Shown: positions 34,297 through 43,404, counted from the stretch's first letter. The stretch is DNA of 64,000 nt from Bacillota bacterium (GCA_023458755.1 JAEWYE010000064.1:25157-89156), one strand, 5' to 3'. Numbers and translations are program-made. Notes: generated by a model not told the origin, from the sequence alone.

Positions 34297-34818
34297 GTGG
34301 ACAGTAAAATATTGATCGTATATTTTTCCCGGGCTGGTAACAACTATGTGAACGGCAGTATCGTGAATCTTCCCGTTGGCAACACCGAAATTGCAGCGAA
34401 AAAACTTCATGATCTGACAGGCGGTGTACTTTTTAAAATCAACCCTATAAAGAAATATTCTGAAGATTACCATGCCTGCACAGAAGAAGCGCAGAAGGAA
34501 CTTCGTGCTAACGCCCGTCCGGAACTGTCAGAATTTCCAGAAAATATTGATGAGTATGACATCATTATCCTCGCCTATCCAAACTGGTGGGGCACTATGC
34601 CCATGCCGGTCTTTACGTTTCTGGAACGATACGGCTTTTCCGGCAAAGCGATCCTGCCGCTGTGTACCAACGAAGGCAGCGGAATGGGAAAAAGCGAAGC
34701 GGACATCAAAAAGCTTTGTCCCGGAGCGGAGGTAAAACGCGGCCTTGCCATACGGGGCAGCGGTGTTGGTCACGCGGACCAAGAGATGAAAAGCTGGATT
34801 CAGAAAACCGGACTGTAA
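34297..34818 (+). CDS. Flavodoxin
   Basis: A 173-residue FMN electron carrier. The phosphate-binding loop YFSRAGNNY is at residues 9-17, the FMN-stacking region AYPNWWGTMP follows at ~93, and CTNEGSGMGKSEADIKKLCP is typical of the clostridial flavodoxin_4 group. The start is GTG at 34297, 8 nt after AAGGAG. It is the first gene behind the MerR-type promoter, in a redox cluster with an alcohol dehydrogenase and FMN reductase. Such flavodoxins often pair with aldo/keto reductases in electrophile-response operons. Confidence 0.9.
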   Translation: MDSKILIVYFSRAGNNYVNGSIVNLPVGNTEIAAKKLHDLTGGVLFKINPIKKYSEDYHACTEEAQKELRANARPELSEFPENIDEYDIIILAYPNWWGTMPMPVFTFLERYGFSGKAILPLCTNEGSGMGKSEADIKKLCPGAEVKRGLAIRGSGVGHADQEMKSWIQKTGL

Positions 34819-35143
34819 CCATACAGCAGCTCGCTAAGGGCGACTCGGATACGAAAAGAGCCTGCCTGAAAGCAATGAAACTTGGCTACCGTCACATTGA
34901 CATGGCACACGCTTATGGGAACGAGCGCGGGGTCGGTGAAGGTGGCATATTCAGGAGGGCACTATTATTTTCCCGAAATCCACCAATCCACAGCATATCA
35001 AAGACAATCTGAACATTTTTGATTTTGCACTGACAGAGGACGAGATGCAACGTATCAGAAATGTTGACAAGGGCGTTCGCTTTTTCAACATGAGCCTTTC
35101 GGAACAGGAAGCCCAACTTGGGCAGTTTGTACCCGCCGATTGA
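34819..35143 (+). pseudogene. Aldo/keto reductase pseudogene, internally deleted and frameshifted
   Basis: Two pieces of an aldo/keto reductase are visible in different frames. Bases ~34810-34945 encode KRACLKAMKLGYRHIDMAHAYGNERGVG, the family's N-terminal active-site region (Asp and Tyr of the catalytic tetrad). From ~34957 a second frame encodes GTIIFPKSTNPQHIKDNLNI and FDFALTEDEMQRI, the C-terminal NADPH-binding loop, ending QFVPAD and stop at 35141-35143. About 170-190 central residues of a ~280-residue enzyme are missing. The first piece runs on directly from the end of the flavodoxin gene. It cannot make a working enzyme. Confidence 0.88.
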
Positions 35144-35174
35144 TGATAAAAAATAAAATTTAAGGAGAAACACA

Positions 35175-36341
35175 ATGAACAACTTTATTTATGATATTCC
35201 CACAAAGGTCTACTTCGGAGAAAATCAGCTTTCCAATCTCGGGCCGGAGCTCTCCCGCTTCGGCAAACGCGTACTGCTAACCTATGGCGGCGGCTCCATC
35301 AAAAAGACAGGGCTGTACGACAAGGTGGTCGCGGAAATCAAAGCCTCCGGTCTGGAACTGTTTGAATTGAGCGGCATTGCTCCGAACCCACATATCGATT
35401 CTGTGCGGGAAGGCGCGGAAACCTGCAAAAAAGAAAAGATCGACGTTCTTCTTGCAGTGGGTGGCGGTTCCACATTAGACGCGACAAAATACATGGCAGC
35501 AGGAGCCTGTGTGGACTTTGACCCATGGAAATTCCTAAGCGAATGGGCACCGATTGAAAAAGCACTGCCGGTCGTCACCATTCTCACACTTGCGGCTACC
35601 GGTTCAGAAATGGACTGCGGCGGCGTGATCAGCAACCCAGAAACTCATGATAAAATCGGCAGGCTGGCTCCGCCCATGCTGCCCAAGGTTTCGTTTCTTG
35701 ACCCCACCAACACTTACACGGTCAGCGCGTATCAAACAGCCTGTGGCGCGGCGGATATGATGTCGCACATCATTGAAGTCTACTTCAATATGGATCAGGA
35801 TTTGCAGATGCTGGACGGTGTGATGGAAGTGCTGATGAAAAACATCATCAAGTACGCACCCATTGCCATGAAGCAGCCAGACAATTACGAAGCCCGCGCC
35901 AATCTGATGTGGACAAGTTCCTGGGCAATCAACGGCTTCGTGAACGGCGGGAAACGTCAGGCGTGGAGCTGCCACCCCATGGAACATGAACTTTCTGCCA
36001 TCTACGACATCACCCACGGTCTCGGCCTTGCCATTCTTACCCCGCGCTGGATGGAATACACGCTGGACGAAACCACAGTATCGAAATTCTATCAGTTTGG
36101 CATCCATGTGTTCGGCATTGACGCTTCCCTGCCGCAGATGGATGTGGCGAAAAAGAGCATTGCGCTGATGAGCGATTTCTTCTTCAAGACTCTCGGCTTA
36201 AAAAGCAGCTTCAGTGAAATCGGCATTGATGATAAAAACTTTGCGGTTATGGCGAAGAAAGCTTGCGGTGACAGCACTTTGCCCGCTTTTAAGCCGTTGA
36301 ATCAGAATGATATTGAAAGCATTTTTAAGATGTGTCTATAA
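35175..36341 (+). CDS. Iron-containing alcohol dehydrogenase (BdhA/YugJ-like)
   Basis: A 388-residue group III alcohol dehydrogenase, probably reducing aldehydes such as butanal to alcohols with NAD(P)H. It starts NNFIYDIPTKVYFGENQLSNLG, has the nucleotide-binding loop AVGGGSTLDATK (~97), TLAATGSEMDCGGVIS, and the metal ligands in the stretch AADMMSHIIEVYF and WSCHPMEHELSAIYDITHGLG. The ATG at 35175 follows AAGGAG. It matches the butanol dehydrogenase/YugJ branch. Its place in the MerR-controlled cluster suggests detoxification of reactive aldehydes. Confidence 0.93.
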   Translation: MNNFIYDIPTKVYFGENQLSNLGPELSRFGKRVLLTYGGGSIKKTGLYDKVVAEIKASGLELFELSGIAPNPHIDSVREGAETCKKEKIDVLLAVGGGSTLDATKYMAAGACVDFDPWKFLSEWAPIEKALPVVTILTLAATGSEMDCGGVISNPETHDKIGRLAPPMLPKVSFLDPTNTYTVSAYQTACGAADMMSHIIEVYFNMDQDLQMLDGVMEVLMKNIIKYAPIAMKQPDNYEARANLMWTSSWAINGFVNGGKRQAWSCHPMEHELSAIYDITHGLGLAILTPRWMEYTLDETTVSKFYQFGIHVFGIDASLPQMDVAKKSIALMSDFFFKTLGLKSSFSEIGIDDKNFAVMAKKACGDSTLPAFKPLNQNDIESIFKMCL

Positions 36342-36379
36342 AAGAATATATAAAAGATAAGAAACGAAAGGATATTGTT

Positions 36380-36919
36380 ATGAGCAAAAAGGTTCTCATT
36401 ATTTCCGCAAGCCCGCGCAAAGGCGGCAACTCTGATACATTGTGCGACGAATTTATTCGTGGCGCACAGGTAGTCGGCAGCGAAACGGAAAAAATTTTTC
36501 TGCGCGACAAAAAAATCGGCTACTGCACCGGCTGCGGCGTTTGCAACAGCACACATAAATGTGTTCAGAAGGATGACATGGCGGAGATCCTCGATAAAAT
36601 GGTAAAGGCCGACGTCATAGTCATGGCTACTCCGGTATATTTCTACACGATGGATGCGCAAATGAAAACGCTGATTGACCGCACCGTGCCACGCTACACC
36701 GAGATCGCAGACAAGGATTTCTATTTCATTGTGACGGCCGCAAATACGGACCAAAGCATGCTGGAGCGTACCATCGAAGGATTCCAGGGCTTTACCGAGG
36801 ATTGTCTGCCGAATGCGCATGAAAAAGGCGTTATTTTCGGCACCGGTGCGTGGCAGATCGGTGAAATCAAAGACAGTCCGGCCATGCATCAGGCCTACGA
36901 AATGGGTCAGCAGGCATAA
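36380..36919 (+). CDS. NAD(P)H-dependent FMN oxidoreductase (iron-sulfur flavoprotein-like)
   Basis: A 179-residue flavodoxin-fold reductase: KVLIISASPRKGGNSDTLCDEF at the N-terminus binds FMN phosphate, and ATPVYFYTMDAQMKTLIDR is the family's second motif. Four cysteines in CTGCGVCNSTHKC (~50-62) resemble those of iron-sulfur flavoproteins, though a functional cluster is unproven. The ATG at 36380 follows GAAAGG. It lies 38 bases after the alcohol dehydrogenase and 19 before the cupin gene. Confidence 0.88.
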   Translation: MSKKVLIISASPRKGGNSDTLCDEFIRGAQVVGSETEKIFLRDKKIGYCTGCGVCNSTHKCVQKDDMAEILDKMVKADVIVMATPVYFYTMDAQMKTLIDRTVPRYTEIADKDFYFIVTAANTDQSMLERTIEGFQGFTEDCLPNAHEKGVIFGTGAWQIGEIKDSPAMHQAYEMGQQA

Positions 36920-36938
36920 ATTAGAAAGGTCGTACAGA

Positions 36939-37352
36939 ATGATGAGCAGCACAGAGTTTGATAAACAGAATCTTTTTGGCCTTGGACAGCCGCTTCCGGA
37001 GATGTTTGCGAAGTATTTTATCGGTCAGGCACATCTGAATCCGCTGACGCAGGCGATAAATATTGCCAATGTAACCTTTGAGCCCGGCTGCCGCAACAAC
37101 TGGCATATTCACCACAAGGGCGGCCAGATTCTGCTGGTGATTACAGGCCACGGCTGGTATCAGGCATGGGGAGAAACCGCAAAGGAGCTGCACCCCGGCG
37201 ATGTAGTAGAAATTCCCGCCGAGGTCAAGCATTGGCACGGTGCAGCAAAGGACAGCTGGTTTTCCCATCTGGCAGTAGAGGTTCCCGCAGAGGGCGGCTC
37301 AAATGAATGGCTGGAAGCCGTCGCCGATGAGGAGTATAATAAGCTTAAATAA
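36939..37352 (+). CDS. Cupin-domain protein
   Basis: A 137-residue single-domain cupin. The metal-binding motifs are NNWHIHHKGGQILLVITGHG (two His and a Gln in the Glu position) and PAEVKHWHGAAKD. Proteins of this type often occur with carboxymuconolactone-decarboxylase or flavodoxin-fold genes in quinone or electrophile stress clusters; the substrate is unknown. The tandem ATGs at 36939 and 36942 follow AGAAAGG. The stop lies 11 bases before the MerR gene. Confidence 0.88.
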   Translation: MMSSTEFDKQNLFGLGQPLPEMFAKYFIGQAHLNPLTQAINIANVTFEPGCRNNWHIHHKGGQILLVITGHGWYQAWGETAKELHPGDVVEIPAEVKHWHGAAKDSWFSHLAVEVPAEGGSNEWLEAVADEEYNKLK

Positions 37353-37363
37353 CAAGGATGTGA

Positions 37364-37744
37364 ATGCTAATGACTATTGCGGAAGTCGCTAAGAAATATA
37401 ATATAACTCCCGATACGCTGCGTTATTACGAGCGCATTAGTCTGCTGCCCAATGTTGCTCGCACCGCCGGTGGTATTCGCGACTATTCCGAGGAGGATTG
37501 CCGCTGGGTGGAGTATATCAAGTGTATGCGCTCGGCAGGTGTTTCCGTGGAAACGCTCGTTGAATACGTCACGCTTTTTCATAAAGGAAAAGAAACCATT
37601 CCGGCGCGCAAGAAACTGCTTCTGGAGCAGCGCGAGCAGATTGTCACCAAAATTGCAGAACTAAATGCAGTTTTGGAGAGACTGGATTGGAAGTTGGATG
37701 GCTACGAAGAACGGATGCTCAAGTGTGAAGAAAAATTGAAATAG
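37364..37744 (+). CDS. MerR-family regulator, AdhR/NmlR-like
   Basis: A 126-residue activator of the MerR family. The winged helix-turn-helix is IAEVAKKYNITPDTLRYYER (~5-24) with the wing GGIRDYSEED; a long dimerisation coiled coil follows. The Cys in YIKCMRSAG is residue 54, or 52 if translation begins at the ATG at 37370. That is where the electrophile-sensing cysteine lies in AdhR/NmlR-type proteins. It is the last gene of the cluster and the likely regulator of the promoter at 34231-34266. Sensing of aldehydes is inference. Confidence 0.9.
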   Translation: MLMTIAEVAKKYNITPDTLRYYERISLLPNVARTAGGIRDYSEEDCRWVEYIKCMRSAGVSVETLVEYVTLFHKGKETIPARKKLLLEQREQIVTKIAELNAVLERLDWKLDGYEERMLKCEEKLK

Positions 37745-37848
37745 CAGAAACCGTAAAAAAAACGTGCAGGAAAAATTAAATACTATTCTTCAAGTACCAG
37801 TATTTTTGTAGCTTACCGTGAAAATAGTCATTATGTGAATATAAGTAT

Positions 37849-37905
37849 AATATCCCGTAAGTCTGGCTATGTACTATGAACCATACTTTGCGGGATATTT
37901 ATTTT
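37849..37905 (+). terminator. Terminator of the MerR-regulated cluster
   Basis: 9-bp arms AATATCCCG / CGGGATATT (37849-37857 with 37891-37899), a 33-nt loop and then TATTTTTATT. It is about 100 bases past the MerR stop. Confidence 0.75.
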
Positions 37906-37909
37906 TATT

Positions 37910-38188
37910 CCGTTTTTCACAGCAATTCAGTACCACCTTTAAATTTATATGTAAACTTCATAGCCTAATATAAAGCACCATAATAATCCAACTTTTCCAT
38001 ACCCAATGATACCGCATAAAACAAAACGCACTGCAAGTGCCAAGCTAAACATATTTACAATTCATGGCACTGTTTCCTTGAAATAGCCTTTAATGTATTA
38101 AACTAAAGCATCAAGGAATATTCGAATATGACATAAAATATATTTTAGAGGATATTGGATTTCAAATGAAAGTTAAAATAAAAGCTTT
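37910..38188. other. Intergenic region with a short membrane-protein-like fragment
   Basis: No gene with a start signal is seen. On the minus strand (~37968-38084) an open stretch reads MFSLALAVRFVLCGIIGYGK and ends VYI. It is hydrophobic like the C-terminus of a transporter (for example MATE type), and may be a remnant. Confidence 0.3.
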
Positions 38189-38262
38189 TAGAAAAACGTA
38201 TACTTTTGAACGATTTGTCCATGCAAAGTTTTAACCGTCAACAGCGTCAGACAACAGACCAG
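38189..38262 (+). repeat. Degenerate repeat family B, copy 1
   Basis: Shares ACGTATACTTT.GAACGATTTG and, further on, ACAACAGACCA.ACAAA with 43405-43492. In frame both read TYTxERF, so this may be a gene remnant. A short ORF here (38166-38235, 22 codons, GAGG upstream) ends inside the repeat. Confidence 0.6.
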
Positions 38263-38270
38263 ACAAATAG

Positions 38271-38307
38271 TGGCTCTACTCCATGTAAAGCTTGTGGAGT
38301 AGAGCCA
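38271..38307 (-). terminator. Hairpin, probable end of the YidC-fusion operon
   Basis: 13-bp perfect stem TGGCTCTACTCCA / TGGAGTAGAGCCA (38271-38283 with 38295-38307). The T run is poor on either strand, but it is the first strong hairpin after the minus-strand gene ending at 38388. Confidence 0.6.
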
Positions 38308-38387
38308 TTACTCATAAGTTATTATTTTGTTCTTGTTCCCATTATAGCATTATGATCTATTTTTTAAATCTTTGGAGACCAGATGTT

Positions 38388-41162
38388 TTACTTTTGTATT
38401 GGAGAAGTAGCATTTTCATTCACAATTGACCAATTATTTTTATTCCTTACATCACCGTGAACCTTGAACCAAGTTCCCGGAAGGTAAATATTTCCGTTGT
38501 TTTTTGCAATATCATATGTCAAGGATCCTAATACATACTGATTTTGGTCATGTTTGGCATTATCGTTAATTTCTTTTCCTGTAAACGGATTTTTAGGATT
38601 TTTAATAAGGTCTTTCATTGCAAGTGTCGGCACATCACCATTTGTCATAAGTTGTTCCGAAGTTGAAAATTTGTTACTATTAAAATCCTTTACTAATAGC
38701 AGCGGATAATAGAATTCTGAATCATAAATATTAAGTTCATCCTTGCTATCCTTAATGACCATGTCATTTAATTGACCTAGCGGCCTTCCGTGATCTGCTA
38801 CAATTATGATCCTTGTATTATCATACACATTATTCTTTTTCAGATATTCCAGCCATTCACCAAGCCTTAGCATACTTGCCATGTTCGCTTGATAATGCAT
38901 ATACTGGATTCCTGTTTCCATTTTTAGCGTCTTTCCATCGACAGTAAATCGATTTGCATTTTTTGTTTCATATGCAGTATTGTCTACATGCTCTGCCGGA
39001 ACGTAATTTGGCTCTTGCAGTAACGTTGGTTCATGGGTCGAATCATTTGTCATCATTAAGAATGTATTGGTATTATCATTTCTTATTTTTGTCATATTGG
39101 ATAAATTTTCTAATACGGAATATGCATTCATAAAAGTGGAATTTAGCCCATCTGCAACATAATTGTTGGTTAATTTTTGTACACGGGATACTTGGGAAGA
39201 ACGCGTTTGAGAATTATAATTTCCATTGTCATACAAGATAGATTGTGCAAATAAAGGCACTGTTTTCATAATACTATAGCAAAAGAAATTCCTCTTGTTA
39301 TTGACATTCTGAGCTGCTTTACTCTCTTTATCTTGAAATCTCCCCAGCGTGATATACTTATGAATATCTGGGTATTTATTATAAATAGACAAATCCGGTA
39401 TATATTGATAATTTGCATAAGTTGGGTCGCAAACTGTTACATTATAATGGTTTTGATCAAATAATACCGGCATAACCTTTAATGCTTCGTTTTGTTTCGA
39501 TTTCAAGGTCTCTGTGTTACGCTTATTCAGTTCAAGCGGTGTATATTCGTAACCTCCAAACAAAGCCGGTGTACCAAAATTGGTAAATCCCCCAAAAGAA
39601 AATGTATTTGGATAATAGGTAAATCCAGAAAATTCATTCTTTAATTGCGGTTTTTCATTCATCAGATAAGGAATATATTCATTCATTGCTCGATCCATCA
39701 TCAAAACAATTACATTTTTTCCTGATTTGCTGAGTGAAAAAGAAGGAGCATCTCCCTTGTTCTGTGCAGCAACTTCCACTACTGAAACTGATTCATTTAT
39801 TTTAACTACATTATAAATTGACATTGCGCTTAAAGCGAGTACACAAACAATTAGAACTTGCGGAACTATTTTTCTGCCAAATCGGTAAAGAACAAATAGA
39901 ATAACAGCCACGCCAAGGACAACTGCTAAATTTTGCAATTTTTGCACACTGGTGAAGTGCATACCATTTTCAAATTTTAACGCATTACTTAATATTCCTA
40001 AATTTCTTCCAAACAACATATAATCCAATGTTGTTATTCCACATATTATCCAAACTGATATTTCAAAATATGCCTTATACTTCTTATTCGTTAACCAATA
40101 GAACACCCCCATCCACACAAGAAATGTTCCAATAGAGAAACACAGTGAGCTGCAAATATTCCATAAAGGATTTACGTAGTAATAGATATCCACAAACTCT
40201 TGAGGTGAAGCCTCAAGAACTGCGGACGGTATTACGCAACCAATTAAAACGACCATAAATATTGCCCCAGCAAAATACACTTTCCGATTTGATGCAATAT
40301 TTAAGGGCTTTAATTTTAACTTACCGTATTTTTTGATTACAGATATAATAAGTGGTATCATAAATGCAATACCAATTCCTATGACACAAATAAATCTCTT
40401 TGGGTAACCTGTATATAAGAACCGTACCGCACAAATGACTAAAGCTACTCCTGCAAATGCAAACATAATATGTAAGATTTTCTTTGCATTCTTTAATTTG
40501 TAGAAAATAGTTTTGACTAAAGAAAAAATATTGTTCAACGTCCAATAAAAAACCAATCCCGCTGGAGAACTATATAAAAAGATGAAAAAGAAGATCGCCA
40601 ATACATACAATTGGACTTTTGTTTTCGTTGGGTATCCCTTTGTAAATATTATACACGACACAAGATTCACTGCAGTCATAATAATTGGTAACAAATTAAT
40701 ATGAAAACCGCCAATTGCAATCAATGCATCTGCTGCCCCCAAGTCAGCAATAACGCCAAAATGTACACCTCGTAATAGCTGTAAATGTGATAAAAACTGA
40801 TACGCGGCAATAAAAAACGGAATTTCCAAAAACAATGAAATTGAGCCCTTGAATACATAAGTTGGTTTATAATTATTCTGCCTGTAAAACGTTTGCAGAA
40901 TCATCATTTTTTCGTCGCCCTTGAACGTCTTCTTGATATGAGCTACTCCATCATGAAGTTTTGCTTCCATATCACGCTCTTCTTCTTGCATAGCATCCGC
41001 TCTTCGATAAAGAGGTAACACTAAGAAATTCATTGTCAAGCTCAATACAATAATTGACATTCCGGGGTTATGGATAATCTTATTAGCCATCATATAAAGG
41101 ATCTCAAAAAACAATTGAAGAGGAGATATTAAAATCGTATATAATATATCAGGTATTGTCAT
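38388..41162 (-). CDS. YidC/Oxa1-like domain fused to LtaS/sulfatase-like membrane enzyme
   Basis: A 924-residue membrane protein with two recognisable parts. Residues 1-~225 read as a YidC/Oxa1 insertase: SPLQLFFEILYMMANKII, LTMNFLVLPLYRRADAMQ (basic residues after the first conserved helix), IPFFIAAYQFLSHLQLLRG and SSPAGLVFYWTLNNIFSLVK, the hallmark last helix. About eight further membrane segments follow (to ~455). Residues ~475-924 form an alkaline-phosphatase-superfamily domain: VIVLMMDRAMNEY (first metal Asp), GGFTNFGTPALFGGYEY (candidate Thr nucleophile), TNDSTHEPTLL and IIIVADHGRPLG (metal Asp-His). That is the layout of lipoteichoic acid synthases. The neighbour is a glycerophosphotransferase, so a role in polymer synthesis at the membrane surface is inferred. 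AAGGA precedes the ATG. Confidence 0.85.
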   Translation of the reverse strand: MTIPDILYTILISPLQLFFEILYMMANKIIHNPGMSIIVLSLTMNFLVLPLYRRADAMQEEERDMEAKLHDGVAHIKKTFKGDEKMMILQTFYRQNNYKPTYVFKGSISLFLEIPFFIAAYQFLSHLQLLRGVHFGVIADLGAADALIAIGGFHINLLPIIMTAVNLVSCIIFTKGYPTKTKVQLYVLAIFFFIFLYSSPAGLVFYWTLNNIFSLVKTIFYKLKNAKKILHIMFAFAGVALVICAVRFLYTGYPKRFICVIGIGIAFMIPLIISVIKKYGKLKLKPLNIASNRKVYFAGAIFMVVLIGCVIPSAVLEASPQEFVDIYYYVNPLWNICSSLCFSIGTFLVWMGVFYWLTNKKYKAYFEISVWIICGITTLDYMLFGRNLGILSNALKFENGMHFTSVQKLQNLAVVLGVAVILFVLYRFGRKIVPQVLIVCVLALSAMSIYNVVKINESVSVVEVAAQNKGDAPSFSLSKSGKNVIVLMMDRAMNEYIPYLMNEKPQLKNEFSGFTYYPNTFSFGGFTNFGTPALFGGYEYTPLELNKRNTETLKSKQNEALKVMPVLFDQNHYNVTVCDPTYANYQYIPDLSIYNKYPDIHKYITLGRFQDKESKAAQNVNNKRNFFCYSIMKTVPLFAQSILYDNGNYNSQTRSSQVSRVQKLTNNYVADGLNSTFMNAYSVLENLSNMTKIRNDNTNTFLMMTNDSTHEPTLLQEPNYVPAEHVDNTAYETKNANRFTVDGKTLKMETGIQYMHYQANMASMLRLGEWLEYLKKNNVYDNTRIIIVADHGRPLGQLNDMVIKDSKDELNIYDSEFYYPLLLVKDFNSNKFSTSEQLMTNGDVPTLAMKDLIKNPKNPFTGKEINDNAKHDQNQYVLGSLTYDIAKNNGNIYLPGTWFKVHGDVRNKNNWSIVNENATSPIQK

Positions 41163-41164
41163 TT

Positions 41165-42403
41165 TTATTTATCCTTCTTTTCTTCGGTCAACTGATTATA
41201 TTTATCGAGTAGCCAGTTTACAGTTCTCTCAGTTCCTTCACCAAAATACTCCCATGTTTCATTTCGAACTTCTTCACGGCCTTTGGCATACCTAGGATTT
41301 TCTAAACACGTATCGATCATTTCTTTTAATGAATCCATTTTCTCTTCTGTTAATTCCATTCCGATTCTTGGAAGCGCAGTATTTGTCCAAATATCTTCGT
41401 CTAACCACCATGCATCATATGGTGCTTTATCAAATTTTGTATCCGCATAAATAATTGGTTTGTCATACACCAAAGCAAATTCAAATGTTACTCCAGAAAA
41501 ATCCGAAATCAATATATCAGAGCGCTTCAAGACATCAAAATTATCAATATCTCTATTCCATTCTAATTGTTCGGATTCTGGATATTCTTTCATAATCTTA
41601 GCAATCATATCTTTTTCTGACTCAAAGGATTGTGGATGCGGTCTCACAATAACATGATATCCCGTCTTTAAGAGTATTTTTATAATATCTCCGCCAAACT
41701 TACTAAAAATGGCGCTTGGTCCCCATGAAGGAGCCAATAGTACTGTTCTATCATGAGATTCTACCGGACCACTATTCTTCAATCGCTGTACCATTTCATC
41801 CATATATGGTAATCCAACTATGTAAATCTCTTTTTCCGGTAATTGTCTTAACTGTTCCAGCTTTCGCACATCTTCAAGCTGACGTTGACTAGATAATAAC
41901 ATGGAATCATAGTAATCAATTCCAAACATTCGATACAAGGTTACTTCACTTGCTGCATGCAGAATATGTACATAGCATTGTACATCTTTTGATCTTTTCC
42001 ATTGATAAATATCCAAACCTGGTGTGGTAGATAAAACAATGGTCGCATTTAAAAAGTTTAGCCTAGCGAATGCCTTATTGTTGTTACCAACAAATTCTCC
42101 CTTTACATGTTCATACGGACACGCAAGAACAGGATCATCCGATGATGCCGTCAAATAGACAATATCAATGCCTCTTTGATCAAATTCCCTGCATATGGGT
42201 TCAAAAACCTTCCAATATCTTTTGTTATCAGAAAAAATCACATATGGAATTCTTCCAGAATTCATCTCCACTTTTTTTCCGCCGCTTAGAATAAAACGCA
42301 GCTTAACCATTCCCAAACGAATCACATATTTAAGCGCTCCAATAATGCCAATTAAAATAGCAAAAAGCATGCTTCCGGTTCCTGGATCAATATAAAATTT
42401 CAT
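41165..42403 (-). CDS. CDP-glycerol glycerophosphotransferase family protein (TagB/TagF-like)
   Basis: A 412-residue transferase of the teichoic-acid type, adding glycerol phosphate (or a related polyol) from CDP-glycerol. It has an N-terminal membrane-association segment (~1-35), then GIDIVYLTASSDDP, the nucleotide-binding GLPYMDEM, VLLAPSWGPSAIFSKFGGD, VIVRPHPQSFESEKDM with the catalytic His region, and DILISDFSGVTFEFALVYDKPIIY (the signature loop with Asp and Ser). The ATG at 42403 follows AAAGGG. Its stop is 2 bases from the YidC-fusion start, so they are one operon; it acts on the cytoplasmic face while the partner's domain faces outward. Confidence 0.9.
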   Translation of the reverse strand: MKFYIDPGTGSMLFAILIGIIGALKYVIRLGMVKLRFILSGGKKVEMNSGRIPYVIFSDNKRYWKVFEPICREFDQRGIDIVYLTASSDDPVLACPYEHVKGEFVGNNNKAFARLNFLNATIVLSTTPGLDIYQWKRSKDVQCYVHILHAASEVTLYRMFGIDYYDSMLLSSQRQLEDVRKLEQLRQLPEKEIYIVGLPYMDEMVQRLKNSGPVESHDRTVLLAPSWGPSAIFSKFGGDIIKILLKTGYHVIVRPHPQSFESEKDMIAKIMKEYPESEQLEWNRDIDNFDVLKRSDILISDFSGVTFEFALVYDKPIIYADTKFDKAPYDAWWLDEDIWTNTALPRIGMELTEEKMDSLKEMIDTCLENPRYAKGREEVRNETWEYFGEGTERTVNWLLDKYNQLTEEKKDK

Positions 42404-42517
42404 ATTCTTCCCTTTTCTCTTACGTTGTTGTTTCTACTATTATTTCTTAGAATACATATGCCAAGACGTTCAACTGCACAACTTCTGTTCCCATGCATTA
42501 GCTACAAAATATAATGT

Positions 42518-43210
42518 TTATTGAATAGTACGTAATTTCCTATTCAATAAACATGCATAAAAAATATAGAAAACTGATAATATAAAAAAGCATAGCAATA
42601 CATTATAATTACTTTTTCCCATATTAAATGAAGTAATATTAATTAGATAATGAATGATTACACCTGGAAAAATAGATTTATATTTTGACACTAGCACACA
42701 CAAACATAATCCTATTCCACAAGCGCAAAACATTTGAACTATAGTGTATAAGAAATCCGCTCCCTGAAAAAGATTCACAATATGAAACATGCCAAACAAA
42801 ACGCTTGAAACGATCATTCTAACCCATTTGTTGTGGATCCCACATTTTTCTACGAGATATACGAACAAATATCCGCGAAACAATAATTCTTCCAAAAATA
42901 CCGTAAATATCATCAGTATAAACATTATCCAGGAATTTTGTAACATTGTTTTATTTTCTTGTAAATAAATATTTGCAAGCGGAAAAATCAAGAAAGGCAT
43001 TAACCAACCAATGTCTGTTTTACTCCAATTTTTAGGGAAGGATAAACCATACACCGATAACCTCTTCTGCCTTTTCAAAAACACATACAAAACAACAATA
43101 TAGAGCAGGATTGCAAAGACCGTTAGTATATGATTTTCTCCAAATGATTTAGAAATTTTTTCAGAAACAGAATAAATTATCCCGTATAGAATAATCCATA
43201 TAACACTCAT
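42518..43210 (-). CDS. CPBP family intramembrane glutamic protease
   Basis: A 230-residue polytopic protein (about seven hydrophobic segments) of the Abi/CPBP group. The motifs are visible: EELLFRGY (EExxxR, ~118), FGMFHIVNLF with the first His, and VIIHYLINITSFNMG with the second. Bacterial members process prenylated or peptide substrates or give bacteriocin self-immunity. The ATG at 43210 has GGTGGG upstream. It is very AT-rich, like the next two genes, and 114 bases separate it from the TagB-like gene. Its role here is unknown. Confidence 0.87.
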   Translation of the reverse strand: MSVIWIILYGIIYSVSEKISKSFGENHILTVFAILLYIVVLYVFLKRQKRLSVYGLSFPKNWSKTDIGWLMPFLIFPLANIYLQENKTMLQNSWIMFILMIFTVFLEELLFRGYLFVYLVEKCGIHNKWVRMIVSSVLFGMFHIVNLFQGADFLYTIVQMFCACGIGLCLCVLVSKYKSIFPGVIIHYLINITSFNMGKSNYNVLLCFFILSVFYIFYACLLNRKLRTIQ

Positions 43211-43404
43211 TTATCCCACCGTTATTTAAAATAATTATAACGGAATTATAACACAAATTTTACACTGTGTAAATAATGTCGGCTGGATAATTTGCAACTT
43301 GGCATTTGTGCCGGTTTTTTGGGGAAAAGGGGTAAAATGCATATAGCAAAGAATGTATAGTCCCTCTGTATTTTAATAATGCCTTTTGGGTCTATTGAAC
43401 GATA

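Noticed and set aside
37968..38084. Short hydrophobic minus-strand frame resembling a transporter C-terminus
   Set aside because: About 36 codons without start signal; too short to assign to a family.
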